From positions 1 to 64,000 of the forward strand of contig JBGQFW010000007.1 in the NCBI GenBank assembly GCA_041497115.1: DNA of 64,000 nt, given 5' to 3'. Source of the stretch: AR5 sp041497115 (GTDB taxonomy: Bacteria > Methylomirabilota > Methylomirabilia > Rokubacteriales > CSP1-6). Numbering within the stretch: the stretch's first letter is position 1; the number at the start of each line of letters is the position of its first letter. Position numbers and translations under genes: made by a program. The notes under the pieces were generated by a model, which was given only the letters and a program-made list of their open reading frames with translations, had not been told where the DNA came from and did no database searches. Below are positions 43,847 through 52,636 of the stretch, piece after piece.

Positions 43847-45013
43847 ATGACCGTGCTGCCCCTGACCCTCACCGACGAGCAGCGGGCGCTCAAGGCGGGC
43901 GTGGCCGAGATCTGCAAGCGCTACCCCGGCGAGTACTGGCGCGATCTCGACGCCCGGCGCGAGTATCCCGAGGCGTTCGTCACCGAGCTCACGAAGGCCG
44001 GCTATCTCGGCGGCCTGATCCCGACGGAGTACGGCGGGGCCGGCCTCGGCGTCGCCGAGGGCGGGCTGATCCTCGAGACGATCCACGCCAGCGGCGGCAG
44101 CGCCTCCGCCTGCCACGCCCAGATGTACACGATGGGCACCGTGCTGCGGCACGGCAGCGAGGCGCAGAAGCAGCAGTACCTGCCCAAGATCGCCACCGGC
44201 GAGCTGCGGCTGCAGGCCTTCGGCGTCACCGAGCCCGACGCCGGCTCGGATACGACGCAGCTGAAGACAACGGCGGTGCGGAAGGGCAACGCGTACGTCG
44301 TCAACGGCCGTAAGATGTTCATCTCCCGCGCGCTGCAGTCCGACCTCATGCTGCTGCTCGCGCGCACGACGCCGGCCGAGCAGGTCACGCGCCGCACCGA
44401 CGGCCTCAGCGTCTTCCTCGTGGACATCCGCGGGCTCAAGGGGCTGGAGATCCGGCCGCTGCGCATGATGATGAACCACTCGACCAACGCGCTGTTCTTC
44501 GACGACATGGAGATCCCCGCCGCCAGCCTCATCGGCGAGGCGGGAAAGGGCTTCCACTACATCCTCGCGGGCATGAACGCCGAGCGCATCCTGGTGGCCT
44601 CGGAGTCCATCGGCGACGGCCGCTGGTTCACCGAGAAGGCGGTGGCGTACTCGAGCCAGCGCGTGGTCTTCGGCCGGCCGATCGGCGCGAACCAGGGCGT
44701 GCAGTTCCCGGTCGCGCGCGCCTACGCCAACGTGGAGGCGGCCGCCCTCATGCGCGACAAGGCCGCCGCGCTCTTCGACGCCGGCGAGCCGTGCGGCGGC
44801 GAGGCCAACATGGCCAAGCTGCTGGCCGCCGACGCCGCCTGGGAGGCGGCCAACGCGTGCATCGACTGCCACGGCGGCTACGGCTACGCGGAGGAGTACG
44901 ACATCGAGCGCAAGTTCCGCGAGTGCCGCCTCTACAAGACGGCGCCGATCAACAACAACCTGGTGCTGGCCTTCGTCGGCGAGCACGTGCTGGGCATGCC
45001 CCGCTCGTACTGA
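43847..45013 (+). CDS. Acyl-CoA dehydrogenase
   Basis: A 388-residue flavoprotein. Family motifs: F-G-V-T-E-P-D-A-G-S-D-T-T (substrate/FAD), R-K-M-F-I-S, and near the C-terminus C-I-D-C-H-G-G-Y-G-Y-A-E-E-Y-D-I-E-R-K-F-R-E in which E-E-Y marks the active-site region. It oxidises acyl-CoA to enoyl-CoA. The ATG at 43847 is chosen over GTG 43841 because AGGAGG sits 8 bases before it. Confidence 0.92.
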   Translation: MTVLPLTLTDEQRALKAGVAEICKRYPGEYWRDLDARREYPEAFVTELTKAGYLGGLIPTEYGGAGLGVAEGGLILETIHASGGSASACHAQMYTMGTVLRHGSEAQKQQYLPKIATGELRLQAFGVTEPDAGSDTTQLKTTAVRKGNAYVVNGRKMFISRALQSDLMLLLARTTPAEQVTRRTDGLSVFLVDIRGLKGLEIRPLRMMMNHSTNALFFDDMEIPAASLIGEAGKGFHYILAGMNAERILVASESIGDGRWFTEKAVAYSSQRVVFGRPIGANQGVQFPVARAYANVEAAALMRDKAAALFDAGEPCGGEANMAKLLAADAAWEAANACIDCHGGYGYAEEYDIERKFRECRLYKTAPINNNLVLAFVGEHVLGMPRSY

Positions 45014-45026
45014 GCCCCCGCCCGGC

Positions 45027-45476
45027 ATGCCGCTCTACTTCGAGGACTTCCCGGCGGGCGACGTCCGCGAGTCGGCGCCCCGCACGGTGACGCGCGAGGA
45101 GATGCTGACGTTCGCGCGCGCGTACGATCCGCAGCCGTTCCACCTCGACGAGGCGGCGGCGCAGCGCTCGATCTACGGTGGGCTGATCGGCAGCGGCTGG
45201 CTCACGGTGGCGGTGATGATGCGGCTCTTGTGGGACACGCTGCTGCAGGACGCCGTCTCGCTCGGCTCGCCGGGCGCCGACGAGATCCGCTGGCTCAAGC
45301 CGGTGCGGCCGGGCGATACGCTGCGCGCGCGGTTCACGGTGGTCGAGGGGGTGCCCTCGCGCAGCCGCCCCGACCGCGGCGTGCTGCGCACCTTCACGGA
45401 GATGCTGAACCAGCGCGACGAGGTCGTCATGACCGTCCGCGGGCTCGGGATGTTCGCCCGCCGCCCGGCCGGCTGA
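45027..45476 (+). CDS. MaoC-like (R)-specific enoyl-CoA hydratase
   Basis: A 149-residue single hotdog domain. It starts L-Y-F-E-D-F-P-A-G-D and has the MaoC signature region F-A-R-A-Y-D-P-Q-P-F-H-L-D-E with the catalytic Asp/His pair, and I-Y-G-G-L-I-G-S-G-W. Lies in the beta-oxidation-like cluster 13 bases after acyl-CoA dehydrogenase and one base before the next gene. Confidence 0.88.
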   Translation: MPLYFEDFPAGDVRESAPRTVTREEMLTFARAYDPQPFHLDEAAAQRSIYGGLIGSGWLTVAVMMRLLWDTLLQDAVSLGSPGADEIRWLKPVRPGDTLRARFTVVEGVPSRSRPDRGVLRTFTEMLNQRDEVVMTVRGLGMFARRPAG

Positions 45477-45477
45477 C

Positions 45478-46173
45478 ATGCGCGCGCGCGCCGCGCTCGC
45501 CGCCCTCGCCCTGCTGGGACTGCCGGCGGCGGCGGCCGCCGCCCCGCGCACGCTCGTCCTCCCGACGCTGTTCGGGGAGTACCGCCTGGCCTTCGACGAC
45601 GCGCGCGCGAGCGCGAGCGAGCTCGGCGCGCTCGCCGTGCTCTCGCCGCACCTGGCCGGCTGGACGAGCCTGGCGGTGGCGCCGCGCCTGGAGCGGTGCG
45701 TGGTGGGCGACAAGGCCTATCTCGACTGCCGCCCGCGGCCTGTCGCCTCCCCGGGCTTCCTCTGGAACGCCCGCGTGAACCTCGAGCGCGGCAACGCCGC
45801 GCTCGCCGGCCTGCGCGAGCTGCGCGCGCCCGCCGAGCTCGGGCCGGTGGTGACCTGGCTCACGCGCTCGCTGGCCCTCAGCCTGTGGCTGGAGGAGACG
45901 AAGCTCGAGTTCTATCGCACCGGCGACGTCGGCGTGCTGCGACGGGGCTACGAGGACGTCGACCCGGGCCGTGAGTGCGCGCCCGTCGTCGCCGACGTGG
46001 CCCGCGCCCCATCGCGCCAGGCGCAGTACGAGCTGGTCGTCCTGCCCTGGCACAACTGTGTGAACGAGGCCGCCCGCCGGCGGCTCGGTGACTACCCGAT
46101 GCCGGCGTGGCAGCGCTTCCTCGCCGCGTGGGGCATCACCGAGACGTTCGTCGAGACGCCGCCCGGGCGCTAG
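45478..46173 (+). CDS. Uncharacterised exported protein, 231 residues
   Basis: Signal peptide M-R-A-R-A-A-L-A-A-L-A-L-L-G-L-P-A-A-A-A with cleavage after A-A-A-P or nearby. The mature protein is globular with four Cys (E-R-C-V-V, L-D-C-R, G-R-E-C-A, H-N-C-V), probably two disulfides, and contains V-T-W-L-T-R-S-L-A-L-S-L-W. No family recognised. It starts one base after the MaoC stop, so it is co-expressed with the acyl-CoA cluster, though its role there is unclear. Confidence 0.72.
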   Translation: MRARAALAALALLGLPAAAAAAPRTLVLPTLFGEYRLAFDDARASASELGALAVLSPHLAGWTSLAVAPRLERCVVGDKAYLDCRPRPVASPGFLWNARVNLERGNAALAGLRELRAPAELGPVVTWLTRSLALSLWLEETKLEFYRTGDVGVLRRGYEDVDPGRECAPVVADVARAPSRQAQYELVVLPWHNCVNEAARRRLGDYPMPAWQRFLAAWGITETFVETPPGR

Positions 46174-46193
46174 GCGCCGGACGCCGAGCGCCG

Positions 46194-49100
46194 CTAGACG
46201 CCGGCCGCCGGGGTCACGCCCGCCGCCCGCCCCGCCGCCTCCGCCCGCGCCACCCACACCGGCGCGCCCACCGCGCGGAAGGCGCCCTGGGCGGCGGCGA
46301 GGTGGCGGCCGAGCGCGTCGCCGTCGCGCCGGGCGCGCGCCACGTCGGCCAGCAGCAGGTGGACACGGCCGACGGCGTAGCGCGAGTCGGTCTGCTCGCA
46401 GAGCGCGAGCGCGTCGCCGAGCAGCCGCGCGGCCTCGTCGAGGTCGCCGCGGTCCCGGGCCAGCGCCGCCTCCACCGCGCGGGCGGTGACCATCGCCGGC
46501 GCGAACCGGATGCCCCGCACCACCTCGAGACCGCGCGCGACGAGCGCGGTCGCGCGGGCGCGGTCGCCGCCCAGCAGGTGGGCCTGCGCCTGGTAGAACA
46601 GCAGCCACCCCTCGAGCTGCGGGAACTGCATGCGCTCGAACGTCGCCGCCGCGCGCTCGAGCAGGGGCAGCGCCGCGCCGGCGTCCTCCTTCTCCACGTA
46701 GCCGATGCCCAGGAACGCCTCGGCGAGCGCGCGGCCGAGCTCGTCGGGCGCCAGCTCGACCGCGCGCCGGCCCGCCGCGATGCCGGTCTCCCACTCGCCG
46801 CGCAGCGAGTGCGCCCAGCCGCCGACCCAGGCGGCGTAGCTGGCCAGCCGCGGATCGCCGAGCTTGTCGGCGAGCGTGGCCACCCACGCCGCCGAGTCGA
46901 GCGCCTCGTCGAAGCGGCCGAGCTCGAGGTAGTTCAGCGCGCGCATCCAGTTCGTCATCGCCAGCCACCAGCGCTCGCCGGTGCGCTCGAGCCGCACGAT
47001 CGCCTGACGGCCGTGCTCGACGCCCCGCTGGAAGTCGCCCGACCAGAACGACTCGCGGGTGAGCGCGTAGTGCGCCTTGCCGGCGGTGGCGTCGTCGCCG
47101 GCGCGCTCGGCCTCGGCCAGCGCGCGCTCGGCGTGGTCGATCGCCGGCCGCGTCCGCCCCAGCATGCCGAGAACCGCGGCGAGCCGGAAGTGGTACTGGG
47201 CGGTCAGCGACGGATCGTTCAGCCGCGTCACCGCCTCCGCGCGCGCCTCGAGATCGGCGGCGACCTCGCCGGGCTGGCCCATCACGAACTGCGCCTGCGC
47301 GCGCTCCAGCGCCACCTCGAGCGTCACGCGCTCGGCGTCGGCGCCGAGACGGGCGGCGTGAGTCTCCGCCTCGCGCAGGGCGGCGACCGCCTCGGCGCCG
47401 GCGTAGCTGGTCATGGCGCGGGCGGCCACGCGGCGTAGCGCCTCCACCGCCTTGTCCGCCCGGGTCGTGCGCGTCCAGTGATAGGCCAGCCGGTCCCACT
47501 CGCGCTCCTTGCGGTCGGCGCAGTCGGTCTCGAGCGCGCGGGCGGCGGCCTCGTGCAGCGCCTGGCGCGGCCCGCTCAGCAGGCCGTCGTAGGCGACCTC
47601 CTGGGTGAGCGCGTGGTTGAAGGCGTGGACGGCATCGTCGCCGGCGTGCACTTCGTGCAGGAAGTCGAGGCGAGCCAGCTCGGCCAGGTGCGCGGCGACC
47701 GAGCCGGGGCCGTCCCACGTCGCCTCCAGCAGCGTGCGCGGAAACTCGCGGCCGAGCACGGCGGCGGTCTGTAAGAGCTGCCGCGGCGCATCGGGCAGCC
47801 GGTCGATGCGCGCGCTCAGCACCGCGCGCAGGCTGTCGGGCACGCTGAGTCCCTGCGCGGACGCGCTCTGCTCGGCGACGGCGCGCGACAGCTCCTCGAG
47901 GAAGAGCGGATTGCCGTCGGCGCGGTCGAGGATCGCGTGCACCAGCGTCGGGGGCAGCTGCGTGCGCGCCACCACGTCGGCGACCAGCGCGAGACTCTCG
48001 TCCTCGCTCAGCCGCGGCAGCTCGATGCGGGTGACGCACTCGGGCGTCCCCCACGACGGCGACCAGTCGGACCGGTGCGTGCCGATGAGGAGGATCGGCG
48101 CGTCCTCGATCGCGCCCACCAGGGTGCGCAGGAAGTCCTCGGAGGCGGCGTCCACCCAGTGCAGGTCCTCGACGACGACGAGCAGCGGCCGGCGGCGACT
48201 CGCCGCCACCAGCATGCGCGAGAGCGTCTCCACGGTGCGTGCCCGCACGACCTCCTGCGGCAGCTCCCCGACGGCGGCGGCGCCCTCCTTGATGCCGAGC
48301 AGCGCCAATAGATACGGCGCCCGGTCGTCGGCGTCGAGGCCGAGCGCGGCCAGCGTGGCGCGCACGCGGCCCGTGACGGTGTCCGGCGGATCGCGCTCGT
48401 CGAGGCCGCACTGCCCGCGCACGAGGTCGAGCACCGGCAGGTACGGGATGGTGGCGGCGTGGGAGCGGCAGCGCGCCTCCAGCGTCGTCACGTCGGTCTC
48501 GCCCAGGCTGCGGCGGAACTCGTAGAGCAGCCGCGACTTGCCCGCCCCCGCCTCGCCGACGACGCTCACCAGCGCGCCCTCTCCGGCCTGCGCCCGAACC
48601 AGCAGCTCGCCCAGCCGCCGCAGCTCGCGCTCGCGCCCCACGAAGCGGCCGTAGGCGCGCTCGGCGGCGTGCTCGAACGCCGACTGCCGCGGCGCGAGAC
48701 CGAGGATCTTGTAGGCGCTCACCGGCTCGCTCTTGCCCTTGACGGTCAGCGCGCCGGTGGGCAGCAGGCGGACCTCGCCGCGCACCAGCCGCGCCGTCGC
48801 CTCCGAGATCAGGATGTCGCCGGGCGCGGCGGCCTGCTGCAGGCGGGCGGCGACGTTGGTGGTGTCGCCGACGGCGGTGTAGTCCATGCGCAGGTTGTCG
48901 CCGATGGAGCCGACGACGACGAGCCCGGTGTTGAGCCCCATGCGCACCGCGAGCTCGCCGCCGGGTCCGAGGCCGGCGTAGGAGGCGCGGTCCTTGAGCG
49001 CGCGGCGGATCTGGAAGGCGGCCAGCGCGGCGCGCCGCGCGTCGTCCTCGTGGGCCAGCGGCGCGCCGAACAGCGCCATGAACCCGTCGCCGAGGAACTG

Positions 49101-49415
49101 GTTGATCGTGCCCTCGTAGCGATGGACCTCGGTCATCGCCAGCTCGAAGAAGCCGTTGAGCAGCGCATGCATGCGCTCGGGCCCCACCCGCTCGGCCAGC
49201 GACGTCGAGTTGGCGAGGTCGCAGAAGAGGACGGTGACCTGCTTGCGCTCGCCCGAGAGCGCCGCCCGCGAGGTGAGGATGCGCTCGGCCAGGTGCTTGG
49301 GCGTGTAGGCGGCCGGCGACGCGAACTCGCTGCGGCCGCGCAGGTCGCGCCCGCACTCCAGGCAGAACTTCGCGCCGTCCGGGAGCTCCGTCGAACAGTT
49401 CGGGCAGCGCATCAT
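46194..49415 (-). CDS. Zinc ribbon / class III nucleotide cyclase / AAA ATPase / TPR protein
   Basis: A 1073-residue regulator-like protein. Residues 1-25: zinc ribbon C-P-N-C ... C-L-E-C. ~60-240: class III cyclase domain with metal Asp residues in L-F-C-D-L-A-N-S-T and F-L-G-D-G-F-M-A-L-F and the Asn/Arg pair in V-G-D-T-T-N-V-A-A-R. ~265-600: AAA/NACHT-like ATPase with Walker A G-E-A-G-A-G-K-S and L-L-V-V-V-E-D-L-H-W-V-D. The remainder is a long Ala/Leu-rich TPR-like array. Such architectures are common in soil bacteria; whether it makes cAMP is not decidable here. Starts ATG-ATG; diverges from nothing, being followed upstream by dps. Confidence 0.9.
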   Translation of the reverse strand: MMRCPNCSTELPDGAKFCLECGRDLRGRSEFASPAAYTPKHLAERILTSRAALSGERKQVTVLFCDLANSTSLAERVGPERMHALLNGFFELAMTEVHRYEGTINQFLGDGFMALFGAPLAHEDDARRAALAAFQIRRALKDRASYAGLGPGGELAVRMGLNTGLVVVGSIGDNLRMDYTAVGDTTNVAARLQQAAAPGDILISEATARLVRGEVRLLPTGALTVKGKSEPVSAYKILGLAPRQSAFEHAAERAYGRFVGRERELRRLGELLVRAQAGEGALVSVVGEAGAGKSRLLYEFRRSLGETDVTTLEARCRSHAATIPYLPVLDLVRGQCGLDERDPPDTVTGRVRATLAALGLDADDRAPYLLALLGIKEGAAAVGELPQEVVRARTVETLSRMLVAASRRRPLLVVVEDLHWVDAASEDFLRTLVGAIEDAPILLIGTHRSDWSPSWGTPECVTRIELPRLSEDESLALVADVVARTQLPPTLVHAILDRADGNPLFLEELSRAVAEQSASAQGLSVPDSLRAVLSARIDRLPDAPRQLLQTAAVLGREFPRTLLEATWDGPGSVAAHLAELARLDFLHEVHAGDDAVHAFNHALTQEVAYDGLLSGPRQALHEAAARALETDCADRKEREWDRLAYHWTRTTRADKAVEALRRVAARAMTSYAGAEAVAALREAETHAARLGADAERVTLEVALERAQAQFVMGQPGEVAADLEARAEAVTRLNDPSLTAQYHFRLAAVLGMLGRTRPAIDHAERALAEAERAGDDATAGKAHYALTRESFWSGDFQRGVEHGRQAIVRLERTGERWWLAMTNWMRALNYLELGRFDEALDSAAWVATLADKLGDPRLASYAAWVGGWAHSLRGEWETGIAAGRRAVELAPDELGRALAEAFLGIGYVEKEDAGAALPLLERAAATFERMQFPQLEGWLLFYQAQAHLLGGDRARATALVARGLEVVRGIRFAPAMVTARAVEAALARDRGDLDEAARLLGDALALCEQTDSRYAVGRVHLLLADVARARRDGDALGRHLAAAQGAFRAVGAPVWVARAEAAGRAAGVTPAAGV

Positions 49416-49432
49416 GGCGGGTGCCGCTCGGG

Positions 49433-49903
49433 CTAGCCCAGAAACGACCTCAGCATCCAGGCCGCTTTCTCGTGCGCCTCCAGCAGCGCGGTGAGGAAGT
49501 CGGCGGTGCCGACGTCCTTGCGCTCGGTCACCGTGTCCACGTCGGCGCGCAGCGTGCGCGCCAGCGCCTCGTGGTCGGCCAGCAGCGCGCCCAGCATCTC
49601 GCGGGCGGCCGGCACCGCGCCCGGGTGCTCGGTGAGCCGGGCAGCCTTGCGGAACTCTTCCAGCGTGCCGAAGGCGCGGCCGCCCAGCGCGCGCACCCGC
49701 TCGGCGACCTCGTCCACCGTGTCGTCGAGCGCCTCGTACTGGGCCTCGAAGAACTTGTGCAGGTCGTTGAACTGCATCCCGGTGACGTTCCAGTGGTAGT
49801 TGCGCGTCTTGGTGTAGAGCAGGTACTCGTCGGCCAGCAGCGTATTGAGGATCGCGATCACGGCCTCACGGTCGCCGTCGCGAATCCCGATGTTGAGCGT
49901 CAT
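49433..49903 (-). CDS. dps: Dps-family ferritin-like DNA-protection protein
   Basis: A 156-residue Dps. The ferroxidase motif is present: N-Y-H-W-N-V-T-G followed by D-L-H-K-F-F-E-A-Q-Y-E-A-L-D-D-T-V-D-E, giving the His, His, Asp and Glu ligands shared between subunits. GGAGGA precedes the ATG. It stores iron and protects DNA from peroxide, and is divergent from the HMG-CoA lyase-like gene across a 90-base region containing a strong hairpin. Confidence 0.93.
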   Translation of the reverse strand: MTLNIGIRDGDREAVIAILNTLLADEYLLYTKTRNYHWNVTGMQFNDLHKFFEAQYEALDDTVDEVAERVRALGGRAFGTLEEFRKAARLTEHPGAVPAAREMLGALLADHEALARTLRADVDTVTERKDVGTADFLTALLEAHEKAAWMLRSFLG

Positions 49904-49936
49904 CTGGGTGGTCCTCCGTGTCTTGGGATGTCCCAC

Positions 49937-49960
49937 CGGCCGCCGGGGGTTCGGCGGCCG
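49937..49960. promoter_or_regulatory. Perfect 9-bp inverted repeat in the dps / lyase divergent region
   Basis: Arms 49937-49945 and 49952-49960 around a 6-nt loop, between two divergent genes. A TAGAGT box lies at 49966-49971 on the plus strand just beside it. A regulator site or a 5'-UTR structure is possible. Confidence 0.5.
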
Positions 49961-49993
49961 TGTGCTAGAGTGAGCCCGCCAAGGGGGATTATC

Positions 49994-50962
49994 ATGCGGT
50001 TGCCCGACCGTGTCACGGTCTGCGAGGTGGGGACCCGGGACGGGTTCCAGATCGAGCCGGAGTTCATCCCGACCGCGCAGAAGGTGGACGTCGTCGATCT
50101 CCTGAGCGAGGCCGGCGTTCCCCGGATCGAGGTGACCTCGTTCGTGTCGCCCAAGGCGGTGCCCCAGCTGCGCGACGCCGAGGCCGTGATGGCGGCCATC
50201 CGCCGCCGCCCGGGGACGCGCTACGCCGCCCTCGTCCCCAACGACAAGGGCGCCTCCCGCGCGGTGGACGCCGGCGTGAACGCGATCCACACCGTCGTCT
50301 CGGCCAGCGAGAGCCACAACCTCGCCAACGTCAACATGACGATCGCCGAGTCCATCGAGAAGCTGCGCGCGGTGGCGCAGATCGCCGGGCGCGCCGGGGT
50401 GGCGCTGCACTGCGGCGTGTCCACCTCGTTCGGCTGCCCCTTCGAGGGTGAGGTGCCGGTGGCGCAGCTCGAGCGCGTCGTGGCGAGCCTGGTGGACCTC
50501 GGCGCCCGCGGCGTGGCGCTGGCCGACACCACCGGCATGGCCAACCCGCGCCAGGTCAGCGACGTGCTGGAGCGGCTGCTCCCGCGCTTCCCCGGGATCG
50601 AGTGGACGCTGCACACGCACGATACGCGCGCGATGGCTATCCCCAACATCCTGGCGGCGATGGCCTGCGGCGTGACCAACTTCGACGCGTCCATCGGCGG
50701 GCTGGGCGGCTGCCCGTTCGCGCCCGGCGCCTCCGGCAACGTGTGCACCGAGGACCTCGTGCACGGCCTGCACGCGATGGGGGTGGCGACCGGCATCGAC
50801 CTGCCCCGGCTGATCGCCGTCGCCCGGCGCGTCGAGCAGATCATCGGCCGCCCCCTGCCCGGCCAGGTCATGAAGGCCGGTCCCTCCACCCGCCGCTACC
50901 CCGTACCGGACGGCGTGACCGCCAAGCTGAACGCCGCCGCAACCGCCAATGCGCGCGGGTAG
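49994..50962 (+). CDS. Hydroxymethylglutaryl-CoA lyase family protein
   Basis: A 322-residue HMGL-like TIM barrel. V-G-T-R-D-G-F-Q at the start carries the catalytic Arg-Asp; H-T-H-D-T gives metal His ligands; the HMG-CoA lyase signature region is G-G-L-G-G-C-P-F-A-P-G-A-S-G-N-V with the active-site Cys. It cleaves 3-hydroxy-3-methylglutaryl-CoA or a related hydroxyacyl-CoA to acetyl-CoA plus a keto acid. AAGGGGGAT precedes the ATG. Confidence 0.9.
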   Translation: MRLPDRVTVCEVGTRDGFQIEPEFIPTAQKVDVVDLLSEAGVPRIEVTSFVSPKAVPQLRDAEAVMAAIRRRPGTRYAALVPNDKGASRAVDAGVNAIHTVVSASESHNLANVNMTIAESIEKLRAVAQIAGRAGVALHCGVSTSFGCPFEGEVPVAQLERVVASLVDLGARGVALADTTGMANPRQVSDVLERLLPRFPGIEWTLHTHDTRAMAIPNILAAMACGVTNFDASIGGLGGCPFAPGASGNVCTEDLVHGLHAMGVATGIDLPRLIAVARRVEQIIGRPLPGQVMKAGPSTRRYPVPDGVTAKLNAAATANARG

Positions 50963-50967
50963 CCCTT

Positions 50968-51010
50968 GCGTGTCGGAGCCCCGTTTTTGAACGGGCGTGT
51001 CGGAGCCCCG
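50968..51010 (+). repeat. 16-bp direct repeat with a hairpin between
   Basis: GCGTGTCGGAGCCCCG occurs at 50968-50983 and 50995-51010. A stem CCCGTT/AACGGG with loop TTTG (50980-50985/50990-50995) spans the junction right after the HMG-CoA lyase stop. It could act as a terminator. The second repeat leads into dispersed repeat copy D. Confidence 0.7.
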
Positions 51011-51066
51011 CCCTTCTATAACAGGCCACCCACGCTTCTAACCGTGCTCGCGTACCCCCGCTCCAA
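51002..51066 (+). repeat. Dispersed repeat, copy D
   Basis: Core CAGGCCACCCACG at 51022-51034, preceded by C-C-T-T-C-T-A-T-A-A and followed by T-A-A-C-C-G-T-G and C-C-C-C-G-C-T-C-C-A-A directly abutting the methyltransferase ATG (51067). GGAGC at 51002 and GCTCC near 51060 are complementary ends. Confidence 0.7.
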
Positions 51067-51624
51067 ATGACGAAGCGCGCGCGCCGCATGCTCGCGGCGA
51101 TGGACCGGGTCAACGCGCTGTGGCGCATCCCCAACATCGGCCGCGCCAAGTCGCGCGTGATCCGCCGGCTCATCGAGCGCCACCGACCCACGCGCGCGCT
51201 GGAGGTCGGCTCGCTGCTCGGGTACTCGGCGATCGTCATTGCGGGCGCGCTGCGGCCGTCGGGGCGGCTCACCTGCCTGGAGGCCAACGACTACCTCGCG
51301 AAGTTCGTGAAGAGCAACGTGGAGGCGGCCGGTCTCGGCGGGCGCGTCCGGGTCGTGGTGGCAGACGCGCTGCGGGCCATTCCGCTCCTGCCCGGGCGGT
51401 TCGACTTCGTGCTGATCGACGCCCAGAAAGAGGACTACCTCGACTACCTGCGCCAGCTCGAGCCCAAGCTGACGGCCGACGCGGTGGTCGTGGCCGACAA
51501 CACCGGCATCTATCGGCGCGACGTGGCGCCCTATCTCGAGTATGTGCGGGACCCCCACGGCCCCTGGCAGTCGCGCGAGTACGAGTTCGGCGACGACGCC
51601 ATGGAGGTCAGCGTCCGCAAGTGA
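51067..51624 (+). CDS. O-methyltransferase (class I, SAM-dependent)
   Basis: A 185-residue Rossmann methyltransferase resembling family 3 (COMT-like) enzymes. Motif I is A-L-E-V-G-S-L-L-G-Y-S-A; later T-C-L-E-A-N and F-D-F-V-L-I-D-A-Q-K-E-D-Y are the usual acidic SAM and metal/substrate motifs. The ATG directly abuts a copy of the dispersed repeat with no Shine-Dalgarno. The end overlaps the LLM gene (GTGA), so the two are coupled. Confidence 0.85.
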   Translation: MTKRARRMLAAMDRVNALWRIPNIGRAKSRVIRRLIERHRPTRALEVGSLLGYSAIVIAGALRPSGRLTCLEANDYLAKFVKSNVEAAGLGGRVRVVVADALRAIPLLPGRFDFVLIDAQKEDYLDYLRQLEPKLTADAVVVADNTGIYRRDVAPYLEYVRDPHGPWQSREYEFGDDAMEVSVRK

Positions 51625-52577
51625 CCGGGCGCCTTGCGGCGTACCTGTCTCCGGGCGGCGATCTGGCGGCGGGGGTGGACCTCGCGCGCCGCGCGGAGGC
51701 GCTCGGCTACGACAGCGTGTGGGTCACCCACGGGCTCGGCCGCGACTCCTTCCTGGTGCTGGCCGCCTACGGCGCCGTCACCGCGCAGATCGGCCTCGGC
51801 AACGGCGTCGTCCCGATCTATCCGCGCCATCCGGTGACGATGGCCCAGGCCGCGCTGACGCTGAGCGAGCTCACCGCCGGCCGCTTCCGGCTCGGCATCG
51901 GCGTCAGTCACCGCGCCTCGATGGACGCCATGCTCGGCGTGCCGATCACCGAGCCGCTCGCGGTCATGCGCGAGTACGTCGCCGTGCTGCGCGGCGCCCT
52001 CGGCGCGGGCGCGAATTTCGACGGCAAGCACTACCGCGCCCACTGGAGCCTCGCCCTGCCCGCCCGGCCGCCGGCGCCGCCGATCCTGCTCGCCGCGCTC
52101 GGGCCGAAGATGTGCGAGCTGGCCGGTGAGATCGCGGACGGCGCGATCCTCTGGCTCTGCTCGCCCGACTACGTCCGCGACGTCGCCCGGCCCGCCATCG
52201 AGCGCGGGCGGCGGCGCGCCGGCAAGACGCTGGACGGCTTCGAGATCGTGGCGGCGGTGCCGCTGGCGGTCACCGACGATCGCGCGGCGGCGCTGGCGGC
52301 GTTCCGGACCGAGCTGGCGCGCTACGTCGCGCTGCCGTTCTACCGCGCCATGATCGAGGCGAGCGGGCTGGGCGAGGCCCTGCGCGCGCACGACCGCGAG
52401 GGCGCGGTCACCGAGAGCATGGCCGACGCGCTCGGCGCCGTCGGCGACGCCGGGCGCGCGCGCGCGTTCCTCGACGCTTACCGGCGAGCCGGCGTCACGC
52501 TGCCCGCCGTGCGGCCCATCACCTTCCCCGACGCGCCCTGGTACCGCCGCACGCTCGAGGCGGCCGCCACGCTCTGA
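51621..52577 (+). CDS. LLM-class (F420/FMN) flavin-dependent oxidoreductase
   Basis: A 318-residue luciferase-like protein: A-E-A-L-G-Y-D-S-V-W-V-T-H, I-G-L-G-N-G-V-V-P-I-Y-P-R-H-P, G-R-F-R-L-G-I-G-V-S and P-I-L-L-A-A-L-G-P-K-M are the F420-dependent TIGR03564-like pattern. GTG start overlaps the methyltransferase stop. The pair may act on the same small molecule. Confidence 0.87.
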   Translation: MTGRLAAYLSPGGDLAAGVDLARRAEALGYDSVWVTHGLGRDSFLVLAAYGAVTAQIGLGNGVVPIYPRHPVTMAQAALTLSELTAGRFRLGIGVSHRASMDAMLGVPITEPLAVMREYVAVLRGALGAGANFDGKHYRAHWSLALPARPPAPPILLAALGPKMCELAGEIADGAILWLCSPDYVRDVARPAIERGRRRAGKTLDGFEIVAAVPLAVTDDRAAALAAFRTELARYVALPFYRAMIEASGLGEALRAHDREGAVTESMADALGAVGDAGRARAFLDAYRRAGVTLPAVRPITFPDAPWYRRTLEAAATL

Positions 52578-52636
52578 ATAGGCGGGCGACCCCCGTCGTC
52601 CAACCGGCCATGAAGAGGGTCGTGAGGAGGCCGGCG

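Noticed and set aside
46173..46193. GGCGC/GCGCC inverted repeat between two convergent genes as a terminator
   Set aside because: Five-bp stem in GC-rich DNA without T-tract is expected by chance.
49433..50773. 446-codon minus-strand frame extending upstream of Dps
   Set aside because: Only the last 156 codons are Dps, with its own Shine-Dalgarno; the rest is antisense of the HMG-CoA lyase gene.
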